Source of the DNA: Archaeoglobus neptunius
Lineage (GTDB): Archaea; Halobacteriota; Archaeoglobi; Archaeoglobales; Archaeoglobaceae
Assembly (NCBI RefSeq): GCF_016757965.1
Contig: NZ_JAEKIW010000006.1
Span: forward strand, 62,001 to 126,000
Length of the DNA stretch: 64,000 bases
Direction of reading: 5' to 3'
Shown: in pieces, positions 51,970 through 61,316 of the stretch
How the letters are laid out: the number at the start of each line of letters is the position of its first letter
Numbering within the stretch: the stretch's first letter is position 1
Notes under the pieces: model-generated
The model's input: only the letters and a program-made list of their open reading frames with translations
Database searches by the model: none
Told to the model about the DNA's origin: nothing
Made by a program: the position numbers and the translations under genes

Positions 51970-52349
51970 ATTACCTTCACGAATACTTTCCTGTTTCTGG
52001 GACCGTCAAACTCGACAAAGAGTATCCTCTGCCAGGTTCCAAGAACCAGTCTTCCATTTTTCACGGGAACCACAGCGGAATTTCCGAAAATACTGGCTTT
52101 GATATGTGCATCAGCATTGCTGTCTATTCTGTCATGCCGGTATCCTGCCCTGTATGGTACGAGCTTTCCAATCTGGCTGATAATGTCCTCGAGCAAACCT
52201 GATTCAGCCTCATTTATGATAATCGAGGTCGTGGTGTGGGGTGAGTATATTAACGCAAGACCTTCCTCCACATTCAGACTGTTTTCAACCATGCTGGTTA
52301 TATCCACAATCTCTTCCCTCCTGCCAGTCTTCACCTCAATTACTTCCAT
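51966..52349 (-). CDS. YjbQ family protein (UPF0047)
   Basis: This 127-residue protein has the conserved YjbQ end: HIKASIFGNSAVVPVKNGRLVLGTWQRILFVEFDGPRNRKVFVKVI-like sequence, and ALIYSPHTTTSIIINEAESGLLEDI near 32-56. The family has thiamine-phosphate-synthase activity in some members, but its role in vivo is unclear. It overlaps rlmE by 4 bases and follows the Clp1-like gene by 6 bases, forming an RNA-modification operon. Confidence 0.85.
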   Translation of the reverse strand: MEVIEVKTGRREEIVDITSMVENSLNVEEGLALIYSPHTTTSIIINEAESGLLEDIISQIGKLVPYRAGYRHDRIDSNADAHIKASIFGNSAVVPVKNGRLVLGTWQRILFVEFDGPRNRKVFVKVI

Positions 52350-52355
52350 AGAGAA

Positions 52356-53498
52356 TCATGGAACCCTGACTATATATTCCTTCCCTCGAGAAATTCTAAA
52401 TTCTCCAAGCTCGATTCTATCGAATTCTGTGTGCCTTGTTTCGATCAGAACTTCCCCGTCCTCCAGTCCCCTCAACAGCCCCATACCCAGGTATCTGTCT
52501 CGCCAGTATAACCCGGCCACGATTCCATCGAGTTCATTCTCGGAGAGGAGAAAGACATCCTCGACATCGTAAAGTTCTTTAAATGCCTTCAACACACCGG
52601 AATCCACATCCACCCTTTCAGATGTGACTATAACGAGAAAATCGTTTCCCTTTCTCACCCAGCAAACTTTTGCTTCAAGAATGTCCTCAATGAAATCCGC
52701 AGGCATCTCCTTTCCCGCAAACAGATTGGATCTGACGTATTCGGACTTCGCCCTGATAAGCCTTGCCCCTCTTAGCTCCTTTTCATACCTGTCCGTCCTG
52801 AGCCTTACCCTCTCATCTCTGTTTCTCTCCAAAACAAAGCCTTTTTCAACCTCAAAAGCCTTCCAACCATCAAGAAAAGGCGGTTTTGGTGGAAAATATG
52901 CGACGATATCAGGCTGTATTATCTCCATCTTTGCCAGCTTGTAATCTCTTGCCCTCACACCCCTAACCCACCCGGTGGTGTCCACAACTTTTCTGCCATC
53001 TCTGCTTTCAAGTTCTCTCCACAACCTTGCCACACCCCTCAAACATCTTGCTTCCCTGCCCATCGGCGAGATCGTTCCCACAAAATAGCCATTTATCATC
53101 TCCGCATGTGAGAGAGTCGGGCAGTTTTTAACAAAACCGTAACCCATCGCACCAGGATGGGCTATATCTGACTGACCGATGTCCAGATCCAGAACGTAAC
53201 ATCCCCCAACCTTGTTTGCAAGAAATGCGGCAAGAGTGCTCTTTCCGCTGTCAGTACCTCCCAGAATAAAGAGTGTATCCCACTCCTTCTCCGCAAGCCT
53301 TTTCCAGCTTTCCGGAATCGTCTCTCCATCGACAATCCTGTATTCTCCATCGACCTGAATCTCACAATCACCTCTACAGTACACCGGAACGTACTTGTGA
53401 CTGGAAAACTCCCTGAGCTGAGCTCCGAGAACCTCCGCTTCACCCTCAATCTTCACCCTGCCCCTGACCAGGATTGTGTTACCCTTTTTGAGTCTCAT
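52356..53498 (-). CDS. Clp1/Grc3-like polynucleotide 5'-hydroxyl kinase
   Basis: This 380-residue protein resembles the archaeal GTP/ATP-dependent polynucleotide kinase group. A P-loop is at LGGTDSGKSTLAAFLANKVGG near residues 79-99, and DLDIGQSDIAHPGAMGYG is near 103-120. The KVVDTTGWVRGVRARDYK motif is near 171-188. It would phosphorylate 5'-OH RNA ends during tRNA processing or repair. It overlaps the next upstream gene by 20 bases and precedes yjbQ and rlmE. Confidence 0.85.
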   Translation of the reverse strand: MRLKKGNTILVRGRVKIEGEAEVLGAQLREFSSHKYVPVYCRGDCEIQVDGEYRIVDGETIPESWKRLAEKEWDTLFILGGTDSGKSTLAAFLANKVGGCYVLDLDIGQSDIAHPGAMGYGFVKNCPTLSHAEMINGYFVGTISPMGREARCLRGVARLWRELESRDGRKVVDTTGWVRGVRARDYKLAKMEIIQPDIVAYFPPKPPFLDGWKAFEVEKGFVLERNRDERVRLRTDRYEKELRGARLIRAKSEYVRSNLFAGKEMPADFIEDILEAKVCWVRKGNDFLVIVTSERVDVDSGVLKAFKELYDVEDVFLLSENELDGIVAGLYWRDRYLGMGLLRGLEDGEVLIETRHTEFDRIELGEFRISRGKEYIVRVP

Positions 53499-54411
53499 TT
53501 TCGGGAGTCTGGAAAGATATCTTCCATGTCAGAATGTTGGGCTTTGCCGAGATGGCCCTTGTGAAGTTCTTATCCTCCATCACGGCTATGCTCAGACCGT
53601 CCTGAAAGTTCTTTACCTTGTAATACTCAAAGTTCTTTTCACTCTCATTTAACTTGCCAAAGAAGTAATTTCCTATGAAGTGCATTGCCACGACCTTCTC
53701 ATAGCTCCTGTTCACGAAATTGTACCGGTATCCCTCAAAATAGAAGTCTGCAACACTTTCATTGCCAGACCTTATGGAGGCTTTTACGGGCTCACCGTAC
53801 ATTATAAAGGCGTAGGCAAAGCTCCCATTTATTCTGGAAAGGTACCTGTATGTTTCATTGCTGGAAGAGGCGGCTTTGCCTTCAAGCGCATCAATTGCCT
53901 TTTCGACAAGTGGTTTGTAACCGACAATAATGGGCGAGGTCTGATCGACAAGGGCTATTCCGCCTTTCCTGACCTGAAGCGTGAAGTTTCCGTAGGTTAC
54001 CTTATCATCCTTCGCAAAGTAAACCCTGCCCATATTGGCATCAACCAGATAGAGCGGTACGGCAGTTCTGTAATCGGCAACGAATACTTTATAGATTCCC
54101 GACGTGGTTTCAAACACAGAACGGCTGAATATTGCGGGTATTAATACACTTTCAAGATTTTTATGGACAAAACTGGCGAGCGGATCATTTTTCTCAAGAC
54201 GGGTGAGGTATGAGAGATTGTAGTACTGCATGTAATAAACTCCATAAGGAGTCCAGTTAACATAGCTCCTGAAATCGCCCAGTCTTGCAACAACCTCTCT
54301 TTGCTCCGTAGAGCTTCCTCGCATCATGTAAGCGAAGACCGAGCCCAGCATGATGAGAGCAAGCAGAAAAGCCAGTGCTCTCGCTGACTTCTTTTCCATC
54401 CGTCGAGCCAT
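53479..54411 (-). CDS. Exported or membrane-anchored protein, unknown function
   Basis: This 310-residue protein has a basic N-terminus and a single hydrophobic stretch (residues about 12-30, ALAFLLALIMLGSVFAYMM). A large soluble ectodomain follows with many N-x-S/T sites, which could be glycosylated. No catalytic motif is seen. ATG 54411 is chosen; the second ATG at 54399 would drop four residues. The open frame further upstream overlaps the divergent thymidylate-synthase-like gene and is not used. It overlaps the Clp1-like gene by 20 bases. Confidence 0.65.
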   Translation of the reverse strand: MARRMEKKSARALAFLLALIMLGSVFAYMMRGSSTEQREVVARLGDFRSYVNWTPYGVYYMQYYNLSYLTRLEKNDPLASFVHKNLESVLIPAIFSRSVFETTSGIYKVFVADYRTAVPLYLVDANMGRVYFAKDDKVTYGNFTLQVRKGGIALVDQTSPIIVGYKPLVEKAIDALEGKAASSSNETYRYLSRINGSFAYAFIMYGEPVKASIRSGNESVADFYFEGYRYNFVNRSYEKVVAMHFIGNYFFGKLNESEKNFEYYKVKNFQDGLSIAVMEDKNFTRAISAKPNILTWKISFQTPENETQKG

Positions 54412-54487
54412 GCTACAAAGTTTTACGATGGCAGATAAAATTTTTGTTTCGATGACTCTATATAGTTCTGCCTCAGGTTGAACAGTA

Positions 54488-55759
54488 ATGATACTGACGA
54501 GATCTCCAGATGAAGCAAAGGAAACGCTCATCAGAAAGGTTCTGAGCGAGGGTGAGCTCTGCAAATCGAGATTTGGAAACTATTACTCAGCAAAACCGTC
54601 GCTTGTTGTGGTTGAAAAGCCGGAGTATTTCGGGTACGAGTTTGACTATGATGTGTGCGGAGAGAGTTACAGCGAAAGATTTTTGAGGTGCGTCGAGGCC
54701 GCAGTGGAGAAGCTGATAAAATCACCCCATTCTCGCAGGGTGTCCATACCAATATGGTATCCCAAAGATCACAATTGCAGAAACCCTGCAGCAATAACCG
54801 AGATTTCTTTTCTGGTCGTCGAAAAACTTCACCTGACAGCCTTTGTAAGATCGCTCGATTCCCTGAACTACTTTGAACACAACTTTGACTTTCTGATTGG
54901 TGCTCTTGAAGATGTGTCCAGAAAGACGGGTATTGAAGCGGGAAGTGTTGCATTACTTGTTGGCATTCCCCACATCTACGAGAGAGATATTGAGAGAGCA
55001 AAAAGCTTCGATGGAAACTACGAAGAAGTTTACGGATACAACAGGCTGGCAACACACCTTGTAGAGGACTACATATCCTCAGCCTGGCACTCAGCCCTTG
55101 AGGTAATTTACAACAACGGGAACAGAAAAAGGACCGAATGGGGAGACATATTCGAGGGACAGGGAGAGAGCCTGTCCGTTCACAGACTTTTTATCGAAAT
55201 AAGAAAGCCTGAGGAGAACAAAATCCACGACAAAGCACCATTTACGGAAAAATACGGAGTGGATTACGCCCACAATTACATAATGCACGCAGCAAAGCTT
55301 GACGAAGAAGTGAGGGAGAATATACTCAAAGAGGGTGAAGAGTACACATACGCAGAGAGGGCCAGGTACTGCGAAAGAGACTACGTGAAGGTTGACCAGC
55401 TTCACAGCGTTATTAACAAGCTGAGAGACGATAAATGCAGGCGAGATTGTTACGTGGGCATATCCAGACCGTGGGACTTATACAGCGACGACCCACCGTG
55501 TCTCAGAGGTTATCAGTTTTCAAAATACGGTGAGAAACTCGTAGGCACCTTCTACATGAGATCCAACGACGCCTACGGGGCCATGCACGCAAATATGTTT
55601 GCCTTTGCCCTGCTCACCAGATACATTGCAGAGCTGACGGGTTTTGACAGCTATGCCTACAATCACTTTGCTCTAGATGCCCACATATACAACGAGTTTC
55701 TGGAAGCGGTTAGGGACATTCTCTACCCCGAGTCCCCGTCATACTCAGACTTCATCTAA
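54488..55759 (+). CDS. Tandem-fused thymidylate synthase-like protein
   Basis: This 423-residue protein carries two thymidylate-synthase-like halves in one chain. The second half has the active-site PPC (C338) in WDLYSDDPPCLRGYQF, the RR pair at 318-319, RSNDAYGAMHANMFAFALL at 358-375 and the terminal HIY at 399-401. The first half has RR at 83-84, RSLDSLNYFEHNFDFLIGALE at 121-141 and PHIY at 161-164. It has NPA (99-101) where the PPC would be, so it lacks the catalytic cysteine. Standard synthases are homodimers of about 220-260 residues in which the RR pair comes from the other subunit. The enzyme may make dTMP or a related pyrimidine. Confidence 0.7.
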   Translation: MILTRSPDEAKETLIRKVLSEGELCKSRFGNYYSAKPSLVVVEKPEYFGYEFDYDVCGESYSERFLRCVEAAVEKLIKSPHSRRVSIPIWYPKDHNCRNPAAITEISFLVVEKLHLTAFVRSLDSLNYFEHNFDFLIGALEDVSRKTGIEAGSVALLVGIPHIYERDIERAKSFDGNYEEVYGYNRLATHLVEDYISSAWHSALEVIYNNGNRKRTEWGDIFEGQGESLSVHRLFIEIRKPEENKIHDKAPFTEKYGVDYAHNYIMHAAKLDEEVRENILKEGEEYTYAERARYCERDYVKVDQLHSVINKLRDDKCRRDCYVGISRPWDLYSDDPPCLRGYQFSKYGEKLVGTFYMRSNDAYGAMHANMFAFALLTRYIAELTGFDSYAYNHFALDAHIYNEFLEAVRDILYPESPSYSDFI

Positions 55760-55803
55760 GTTTTCTCAGAAAACGTTAAAAACTTCCGGATGTTGTTGAA
55801 ACA

Positions 55804-56553
55804 ATGCTGGCTGAAACCATTGCTGCCATCTCTCTGATTCCGATGCTTGTCTACGTGAAGACGCGAACGCGAATTTCAGGGTTTATCGCATGGACTCTCT
55901 TTGCACTTGCCTGTCTGACAAAAGTACCGGTTTACCTCGGCTCTGAGGACTACTACAACACCGCAGTTTTCATACTTGCGGTTGTATTTTTCTCAGTAAT
56001 GGCATTCAGAATCTTGACGAAAAATTCAGAGGTATTTATTGAAGTTACTGCATTTTCTGCCCTTGCATTTGCTGTATACTTCCCGTTTGCCTTCGTGAAC
56101 TTTCTGAATACATGGATAATCGACACCACTGCGATCCTGACCACGATGGTGGGTCACGTGCTGGGTTTTGAACTCGTTAGCCATGGAAACGTGATCACGG
56201 TAAACGGAAAAAGCGTGACAATAATTCTCGCCTGTACAGCAATAGAGAGCATTGCCCTTTTTACAGGCGCAACGCTGGGAATTAAAGCCGATACAGGCAG
56301 AAAGATCAAAGCATTCCTGGTATCATCACCGGTGATATATATCCTAAACCTTTTCAGGAACGTGTTTGTAAGCGTTGCCTACGGATACTCCTGGTTTGGA
56401 GAAAACAGCTTTTACATTGCCCACCATGTCATAGCAAAAATCCTTTCAACAATTGCTCTTGTCGCCATAGCATATGCGGTCTTCAAAGTGCTTCCGGAAC
56501 TTGCGGAACTCATTTATTCCCTTAAAGACGAGATCGTGGGGGAGGGTCAATGA
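55804..56553 (+). CDS. artA: Archaeosortase A
   Basis: This 249-residue multi-span membrane protein has the catalytic cysteine C144 (LACTAIES), arginine R185 (NLFRN) and histidine at 207-208 (HHVIAK) of the archaeosortase family. It cleaves PGF-CTERM-type proteins at the outer surface and attaches them to lipids. In haloarchaea it works with archaetidylserine enzymes, and here those two genes follow with 4-base and 23-base overlaps. No PGF-CTERM substrate is encoded in this window. The start is ATG 55804. Confidence 0.85.
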   Translation: MLAETIAAISLIPMLVYVKTRTRISGFIAWTLFALACLTKVPVYLGSEDYYNTAVFILAVVFFSVMAFRILTKNSEVFIEVTAFSALAFAVYFPFAFVNFLNTWIIDTTAILTTMVGHVLGFELVSHGNVITVNGKSVTIILACTAIESIALFTGATLGIKADTGRKIKAFLVSSPVIYILNLFRNVFVSVAYGYSWFGENSFYIAHHVIAKILSTIALVAIAYAVFKVLPELAELIYSLKDEIVGEGQ

Positions 56554-57137
56554 TAGAGAGGAGCGGGTATCCACCAATCATAATTTTCACAGTTCTTGCC
56601 GGGATATCCTACATTATTTCACCCGCAATAACCATCCTGTTCCTCGCCGCAGCCCTGTTTACAGCGTATTTTTTCCGCGACCCTGACAGGAGGATTGGAG
56701 AGGGCATAGTCTCTCCAGCAGACGGCAAGATTGACTACATTGAAGGGAGCAGGATTGAAATTTTCATGTCCCCCTTCGACTGCCATGTCAACAGATCACC
56801 CGTCAGCGGGAAGGTTATTTCGGTGAGGTTCATAGAGGGGAGTACTCCACCTGCATTCATCAGAAGAGCAGGAGTCAGAACGAATGAGATTCTGATAGAG
56901 GGGGAAGACGGAATATTCAGGGTTCTGCAGATGGCCGGGATCTTTGCACGAAGGATCGTGAGCTACGTTAGAGAGGGCGATTATGTGAGGAAGGGAGACA
57001 GGATAGGTATGATCCGATTCGGTTCGAGGGTTGTTCTTGAGGTGCCTGAAGGTTACACCTTCATCAGGAAAGTCGGCGAAAAGATTAAAGCCGGGGAAAC
57101 AGTTGCAGTAAAGGATGAGAGTATTCAGAGAAGTTAG
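56550..57137 (+). CDS. asd: Archaetidylserine decarboxylase
   Basis: This 195-residue enzyme is related to phosphatidylserine decarboxylase. It has ITYFFRDPDRR near residues 39-48, EGIVSPADGKIDYI near 51-64 and SPFDCHVNRSPVSGKV near 74-89. The self-cleaving site is FGS (G158-S159), which would give the pyruvoyl group. Two short hydrophobic segments near the N-terminus anchor it. It lies between artA and pssA, overlapping both, and makes archaetidylethanolamine. Confidence 0.9.
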   Translation: MIERSGYPPIIIFTVLAGISYIISPAITILFLAAALFTAYFFRDPDRRIGEGIVSPADGKIDYIEGSRIEIFMSPFDCHVNRSPVSGKVISVRFIEGSTPPAFIRRAGVRTNEILIEGEDGIFRVLQMAGIFARRIVSYVREGDYVRKGDRIGMIRFGSRVVLEVPEGYTFIRKVGEKIKAGETVAVKDESIQRS

Positions 57138-57780
57138 CCTGGCCGATTCATTTACAGTTCTCAATGCCCTTTTCGGTTTCTCGGCCATTGTATACGTCCT
57201 TCTGTACGGTATTGAGGCGCACGCCTTTGCCCTGTTCTACCTCTCAACATTTGCAGACGGAATTGACGGTTTTGTTGCACGAAAAACGGAAAAAAGCCCG
57301 TTTGGTAAGGAAATGGACTCTCTGGCTGATTCAATATCCTTCGGTGTTTTCCCTGCAGTTCTGATGGTCAGATACTCTGCCAGTTTATTCCCGTTCGCAG
57401 CCCTTCTTCTTGCCTTCTCAATACTGAGGCTCGCAAGATTCAATACCCTTAAATTTTCTGATTTCTACGGTGTTCCAACTCTCGTTACCGCACTGATCAT
57501 AACATCTCTAATACGAATATCGGGGGATTACTACACAATCGCACTCTCAGCCTTTGCCCTTTCTTTCCTGATGATCTCCGACATCATCTATCCACGAATA
57601 CGTGATCCAATAATTTTTGCTGTGCTTGGTGTGGTACTGATTTCGGCAATTTTCTTTGCCGAGATGTGCATTGCAATCCTGATTCTCACAGGTATTTACG
57701 TCATCTATCCGGTTATTAAGGAGGTGATGGGGAGATGGAAGCAAAGGAAAGTGAAGAAGCTGCTTTCGAAGCAGGAATAA
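57115..57780 (+). CDS. pssA: Archaetidylserine synthase
   Basis: This 221-residue membrane protein has the CDP-alcohol phosphotransferase motif FADGIDGFVARKTEKSPFGKEMDSLADSISFG near residues 46-77, with the essential DG..AR...G...D...D acids. About six spans follow. It makes archaetidylserine from CDP-archaeol and serine. The gene overlaps asd by 23 bases and mptD by 46 bases, so the four genes from artA form one transcript. Confidence 0.9.
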   Translation: MRVFREVSLADSFTVLNALFGFSAIVYVLLYGIEAHAFALFYLSTFADGIDGFVARKTEKSPFGKEMDSLADSISFGVFPAVLMVRYSASLFPFAALLLAFSILRLARFNTLKFSDFYGVPTLVTALIITSLIRISGDYYTIALSAFALSFLMISDIIYPRIRDPIIFAVLGVVLISAIFFAEMCIAILILTGIYVIYPVIKEVMGRWKQRKVKKLLSKQE

Positions 57781-58070
57781 AACTGGGTGCCTTGTTCCAC
57801 CAGTTCATCGGTGTTCCCGTTTCTGAGAAAAATGCAGAAATCCTTGAGAGGGCAATGGAAAGCTGCATGCTACTGCAACCCTATGTCGTCGAGGCCGAGG
57901 TTAGAATAAATAGAGAGAAGCTGAGGGCCGTGTCCGATTTCGGATACACCTCACTGATGCCCGACATGCTTTACGCCAGAGTTAAGGTGAAGCTGGGAGA
58001 TGTGGAGGCTTCAGCGGTACTCGAGTGGAGGGAGGATATGAAGTACCCGTTGATGAGGCTCATTCGATGA
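57735..58070 (+). CDS. mptD: Archaeal dihydroneopterin aldolase (MptD family)
   Basis: This 111-residue protein matches the archaeal MptD family, which acts in methanopterin synthesis: AAFEAGIKLGALFHQFIGVPVS near residues 9-30 and PYVVEAEVRINR near 48-59. It is unrelated to bacterial FolB. Its start lies within the pssA end, so expression is linked to the lipid genes. It converges on pyrH by 11 bases. Confidence 0.82.
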   Translation: MEAKESEEAAFEAGIKLGALFHQFIGVPVSEKNAEILERAMESCMLLQPYVVEAEVRINREKLRAVSDFGYTSLMPDMLYARVKVKLGDVEASAVLEWREDMKYPLMRLIR

Positions 58071-58719
58071 TTGTTCCAACAACATCCCCATCCACAGCTT
58101 TCAGCAGATTTTCAGGCTCTCCGAGAATTACATATGTCCTTACACCGCTCCTCTCGATTATCTTTGCAGCAAGAAGGTCAACTACGACGTTCGCTCCAGC
58201 CTTCATCGACCCCTTTCCCACGATCTCAACGAGTTCTGAGGGTCTGAGCCTTTCATATCTGACTGCATCCCTCACCTTCCTGGGATCACCGGAATAGACC
58301 CCGTCAACATTTGTGGCATTGATGAACAGATCAGCACCAACAAATTCGGCCAGAAGCGCTGCCGTAGCATCAGTTGTGTGCCCGGGGAATGTTCCCCCCA
58401 TCACCACAGCTCTGCTGTTTTTGGAGAGCTCTTCCGCCTCCATAAAGTCTGCTGGAACTTTTCTGGCAGCACTTTTCATCGCAGATATTAGCAGCATTGC
58501 ATTCATTCTTGTTGCGGCAATACCAATGTAATCGCAGAACGTTTCACTCGCCCCAAGCTCTCTCGCCTTTGCAATATACTCTCTGGCAAGCTTTCCGCCA
58601 CCTACAACAATAAAGGTTTGATGATTTTCAGCGATGATGTCCAGAACCCTGCTGAATTCCCTTATTCTCGCAACGTCATTTCCAAATACCGACCCTCCAA
58701 GAGAGATCACGATCTTCAT
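58060..58719 (-). CDS. pyrH: Uridylate kinase
   Basis: This 219-residue archaeal UMP kinase of the amino-acid-kinase fold has IVISLGGSVFGNDVARI at the N-terminus, VGGGKLAREYIAKARELG near 39-56 and GGTFPGHTTDATAALLAEF near 112-130. TNVDGVYSGDPRKV is near 137-150. It phosphorylates UMP to UDP. ATG 58719 is divergent from minD with 108 bases between. Confidence 0.94.
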   Translation of the reverse strand: MKIVISLGGSVFGNDVARIREFSRVLDIIAENHQTFIVVGGGKLAREYIAKARELGASETFCDYIGIAATRMNAMLLISAMKSAARKVPADFMEAEELSKNSRAVVMGGTFPGHTTDATAALLAEFVGADLFINATNVDGVYSGDPRKVRDAVRYERLRPSELVEIVGKGSMKAGANVVVDLLAAKIIERSGVRTYVILGEPENLLKAVDGDVVGTIIE

Positions 58720-58769
58720 CAGCAGTCTTCTTCGGCCTCTGCTTTTATATTCTTGGTAGCTTGAAAATG

Positions 58770-58777
58770 TTTAAATA
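58770..58777 (+). promoter_or_regulatory. TATA box for minD
   Basis: TTTAAATA is centred about 54 bases before the minD ATG. The predicted transcript start is near 58800, leaving a short leader with GGGGGAGG as ribosome site. Confidence 0.55.
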
Positions 58778-58803
58778 TGGTAAGGTGTCATTATGAGTAT
58801 TAG

Positions 58804-59616
<813 letters not shown>

Positions 59617-59620
59617 TGAT

Positions 59621-59809
59621 ATGGAGAGCGTGTTGGAGTACATACTGGTAATACTGCTTTTGATAAGTATAGTACTGAATCTCATGCTGCTAAAAAAAGT
59701 GAGACAATTAAACAAAGAATTAAGAGAAGTGGGAGCAAGAGTGAGCGTAACGAAAGACGAGCTTTCACAGATAAGAGCAAGACTGGAGAGAATGAAGGGG
59801 GAAATTTAA
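59621..59809 (+). CDS. Small membrane-anchored coiled-coil protein
   Basis: This 62-residue protein has one N-terminal span (residues about 5-24) and then a heptad-like charged helix ([34 protein letters not shown]). It follows minD closely with its own GGTGATGAT ribosome site. I do not recognise a family. It could recruit MinD to the membrane. Its end overlaps the pcc1 end by 4 bases on the other strand. Confidence 0.55.
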   Translation: MESVLEYILVILLLISIVLNLMLLKKVRQLNKELREVGARVSVTKDELSQIRARLERMKGEI

Positions 59810-60018
59810 AGTATATTTAATATTTTTTCGCACATCTTTATGTTCATGAGGTAGTCATCCAGGGCCGACAGGAGTGTCCCTACCTTTTCCACGCTTACAA
59901 CTATGATTATTTTTTCATTTGCAAAACACGAGCACCACTCCGGATCATCCGGCTTCAGCGACCGAACAACGCTTTCGGCATCCTTTGACTCCACCTCTAA
60001 GCGAGCATGGCACAGCAC
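59806..60018 (-). CDS. pcc1: KEOPS complex subunit Pcc1
   Basis: This 70-residue protein matches Pcc1: [25 protein letters not shown] and a C-terminal [22 protein letters not shown]-like dimer helix. KEOPS makes the t6A modification of tRNA. The start is GTG 60018, inside the end of the RecJ-like gene (22-base overlap); no in-frame ATG is nearby, so the exact start is uncertain. Confidence 0.75.
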   Translation of the reverse strand: MLCHARLEVESKDAESVVRSLKPDDPEWCSCFANEKIIIVVSVEKVGTLLSALDDYLMNIKMCEKILNIL

Positions 60019-61316
60019 AGTCTGTCAACCTCCTTCAAAAACTCGTCAACCTTATCTGCTGAAAGATTTGCCCCTGCTGCCACTCTGTGGCCCCCTCCTC
60101 TTCCACCCACCTTTTCTGCAGCAAGTTTCATCACCTCTGCAAGATCCACCCGCTCAGCGAGACTTTCGTTTGTCCTTGCAGACACCTTTGCGTATTCATC
60201 CTTTATATTCACGACTATCAGGGGCTTATCGGCCATCAGATATCTCGAAAGAACTGTGGCTATTGGGCTGGCAGACAGACCATTTTCCATGACAATATAC
60301 CGGATACAGAATCCGTTTCTGACCTCTTCCTTTCTTCTCCTGATTTCCTCCAGCACCTGCATGGTGTAGTCGTAGTTGATTTTTATCGCCCTGTCGAGAC
60401 ATCCAACATCGCCGAGCAGAAGAGACAGGGCCACGCTCATATCTCCAGCCCTTCCGCAAGAGTTCACCACATCTACAAGAGTAGAGGAGTTCTTCAACAA
60501 CATATTTTTGAGTACCAGCCTTTTCCCAATGATCTGCTCGAAAACACCGGTATAGGCACCCTGCTTCAAAAGTCTCAGAACAACGGCATCTGCAAGCCTT
60601 CTCAGCTCATCATCTTCCAGTTCATCGATTTCCCTTTCTCCATCAAGCCGGGCCTTGCTGAGAAATTCCTCGATCTCATCATCGTTTCCGTAAAAGTCCA
60701 GGAAGGGTTCGAGACTTCTTACCAGAGAATCTCTGAGTTTTCCTGACGGCAGGGATATACCCTTTCTTTCCTCAATGACCCCCGCCTCAATACCCTCTCT
60801 AACAACTTCTGCATTACCACCAGTAATTTTCTGCTTGTCGCCTAGCATTCCGACCACTGCCACAGAAGCAAGGTCTTTATTTTTACCCAGCTCATTTGCA
60901 AAGAAGTACGAAACACCACTGGCTGAAAGTTCATACGTACCGTCCATGCCAACCAAATGCGGATTCACGTGGGCCAGGTTCCTCTTCGGGTTTATCCCCC
61001 CGCTGGGAATGTGGTGATCAAGAACCACAACATCGGCATCAACCTCAGAAATCAGGTCTGCATAACCGCTTCCCATGTCCGCAAAAAGCAGAAGTTCCCC
61101 CTTCTCGTACTCAAAACTCTCATTCAAACCCTTTAAAAATGAGATCTGAAAGCTTTTTCCGGCTTTTAGAAGAGATCTTGCTATTATGGCCCCCGCCGAT
61201 ATGCCGTCAGCATCGTGATGCGTGTAAACTCTGACAAAGTCGTGCTTTTCAACAAGGTCCGCTGCTTTCCTTGCCCTTTCCCTTAAAAGACTAATTGCCG
61301 AGCTCGAACTCGTCAT
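59997..61316 (-). CDS. DHH-family RecJ-like exonuclease (GAN type)
   Basis: This protein of 439 residues starts at ATG 61316 with GGTGAGAG before it. It has the DHH set: THHDADGISAGAII near residues 33-46, LFADMGSGY near 77, VVLDHHIPSGG near 97-107 and the C-terminal DHHA1 GGRGGGHRVAAGA near 403-415. Archaeal RecJ-like proteins act on single-stranded DNA with the CMG replisome. It overlaps lysC at its start (26 bases) and pcc1 at its end. Confidence 0.88.
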   Translation of the reverse strand: MTSSSSAISLLRERARKAADLVEKHDFVRVYTHHDADGISAGAIIARSLLKAGKSFQISFLKGLNESFEYEKGELLLFADMGSGYADLISEVDADVVVLDHHIPSGGINPKRNLAHVNPHLVGMDGTYELSASGVSYFFANELGKNKDLASVAVVGMLGDKQKITGGNAEVVREGIEAGVIEERKGISLPSGKLRDSLVRSLEPFLDFYGNDDEIEEFLSKARLDGEREIDELEDDELRRLADAVVLRLLKQGAYTGVFEQIIGKRLVLKNMLLKNSSTLVDVVNSCGRAGDMSVALSLLLGDVGCLDRAIKINYDYTMQVLEEIRRRKEEVRNGFCIRYIVMENGLSASPIATVLSRYLMADKPLIVVNIKDEYAKVSARTNESLAERVDLAEVMKLAAEKVGGRGGGHRVAAGANLSADKVDEFLKEVDRLCCAMLA

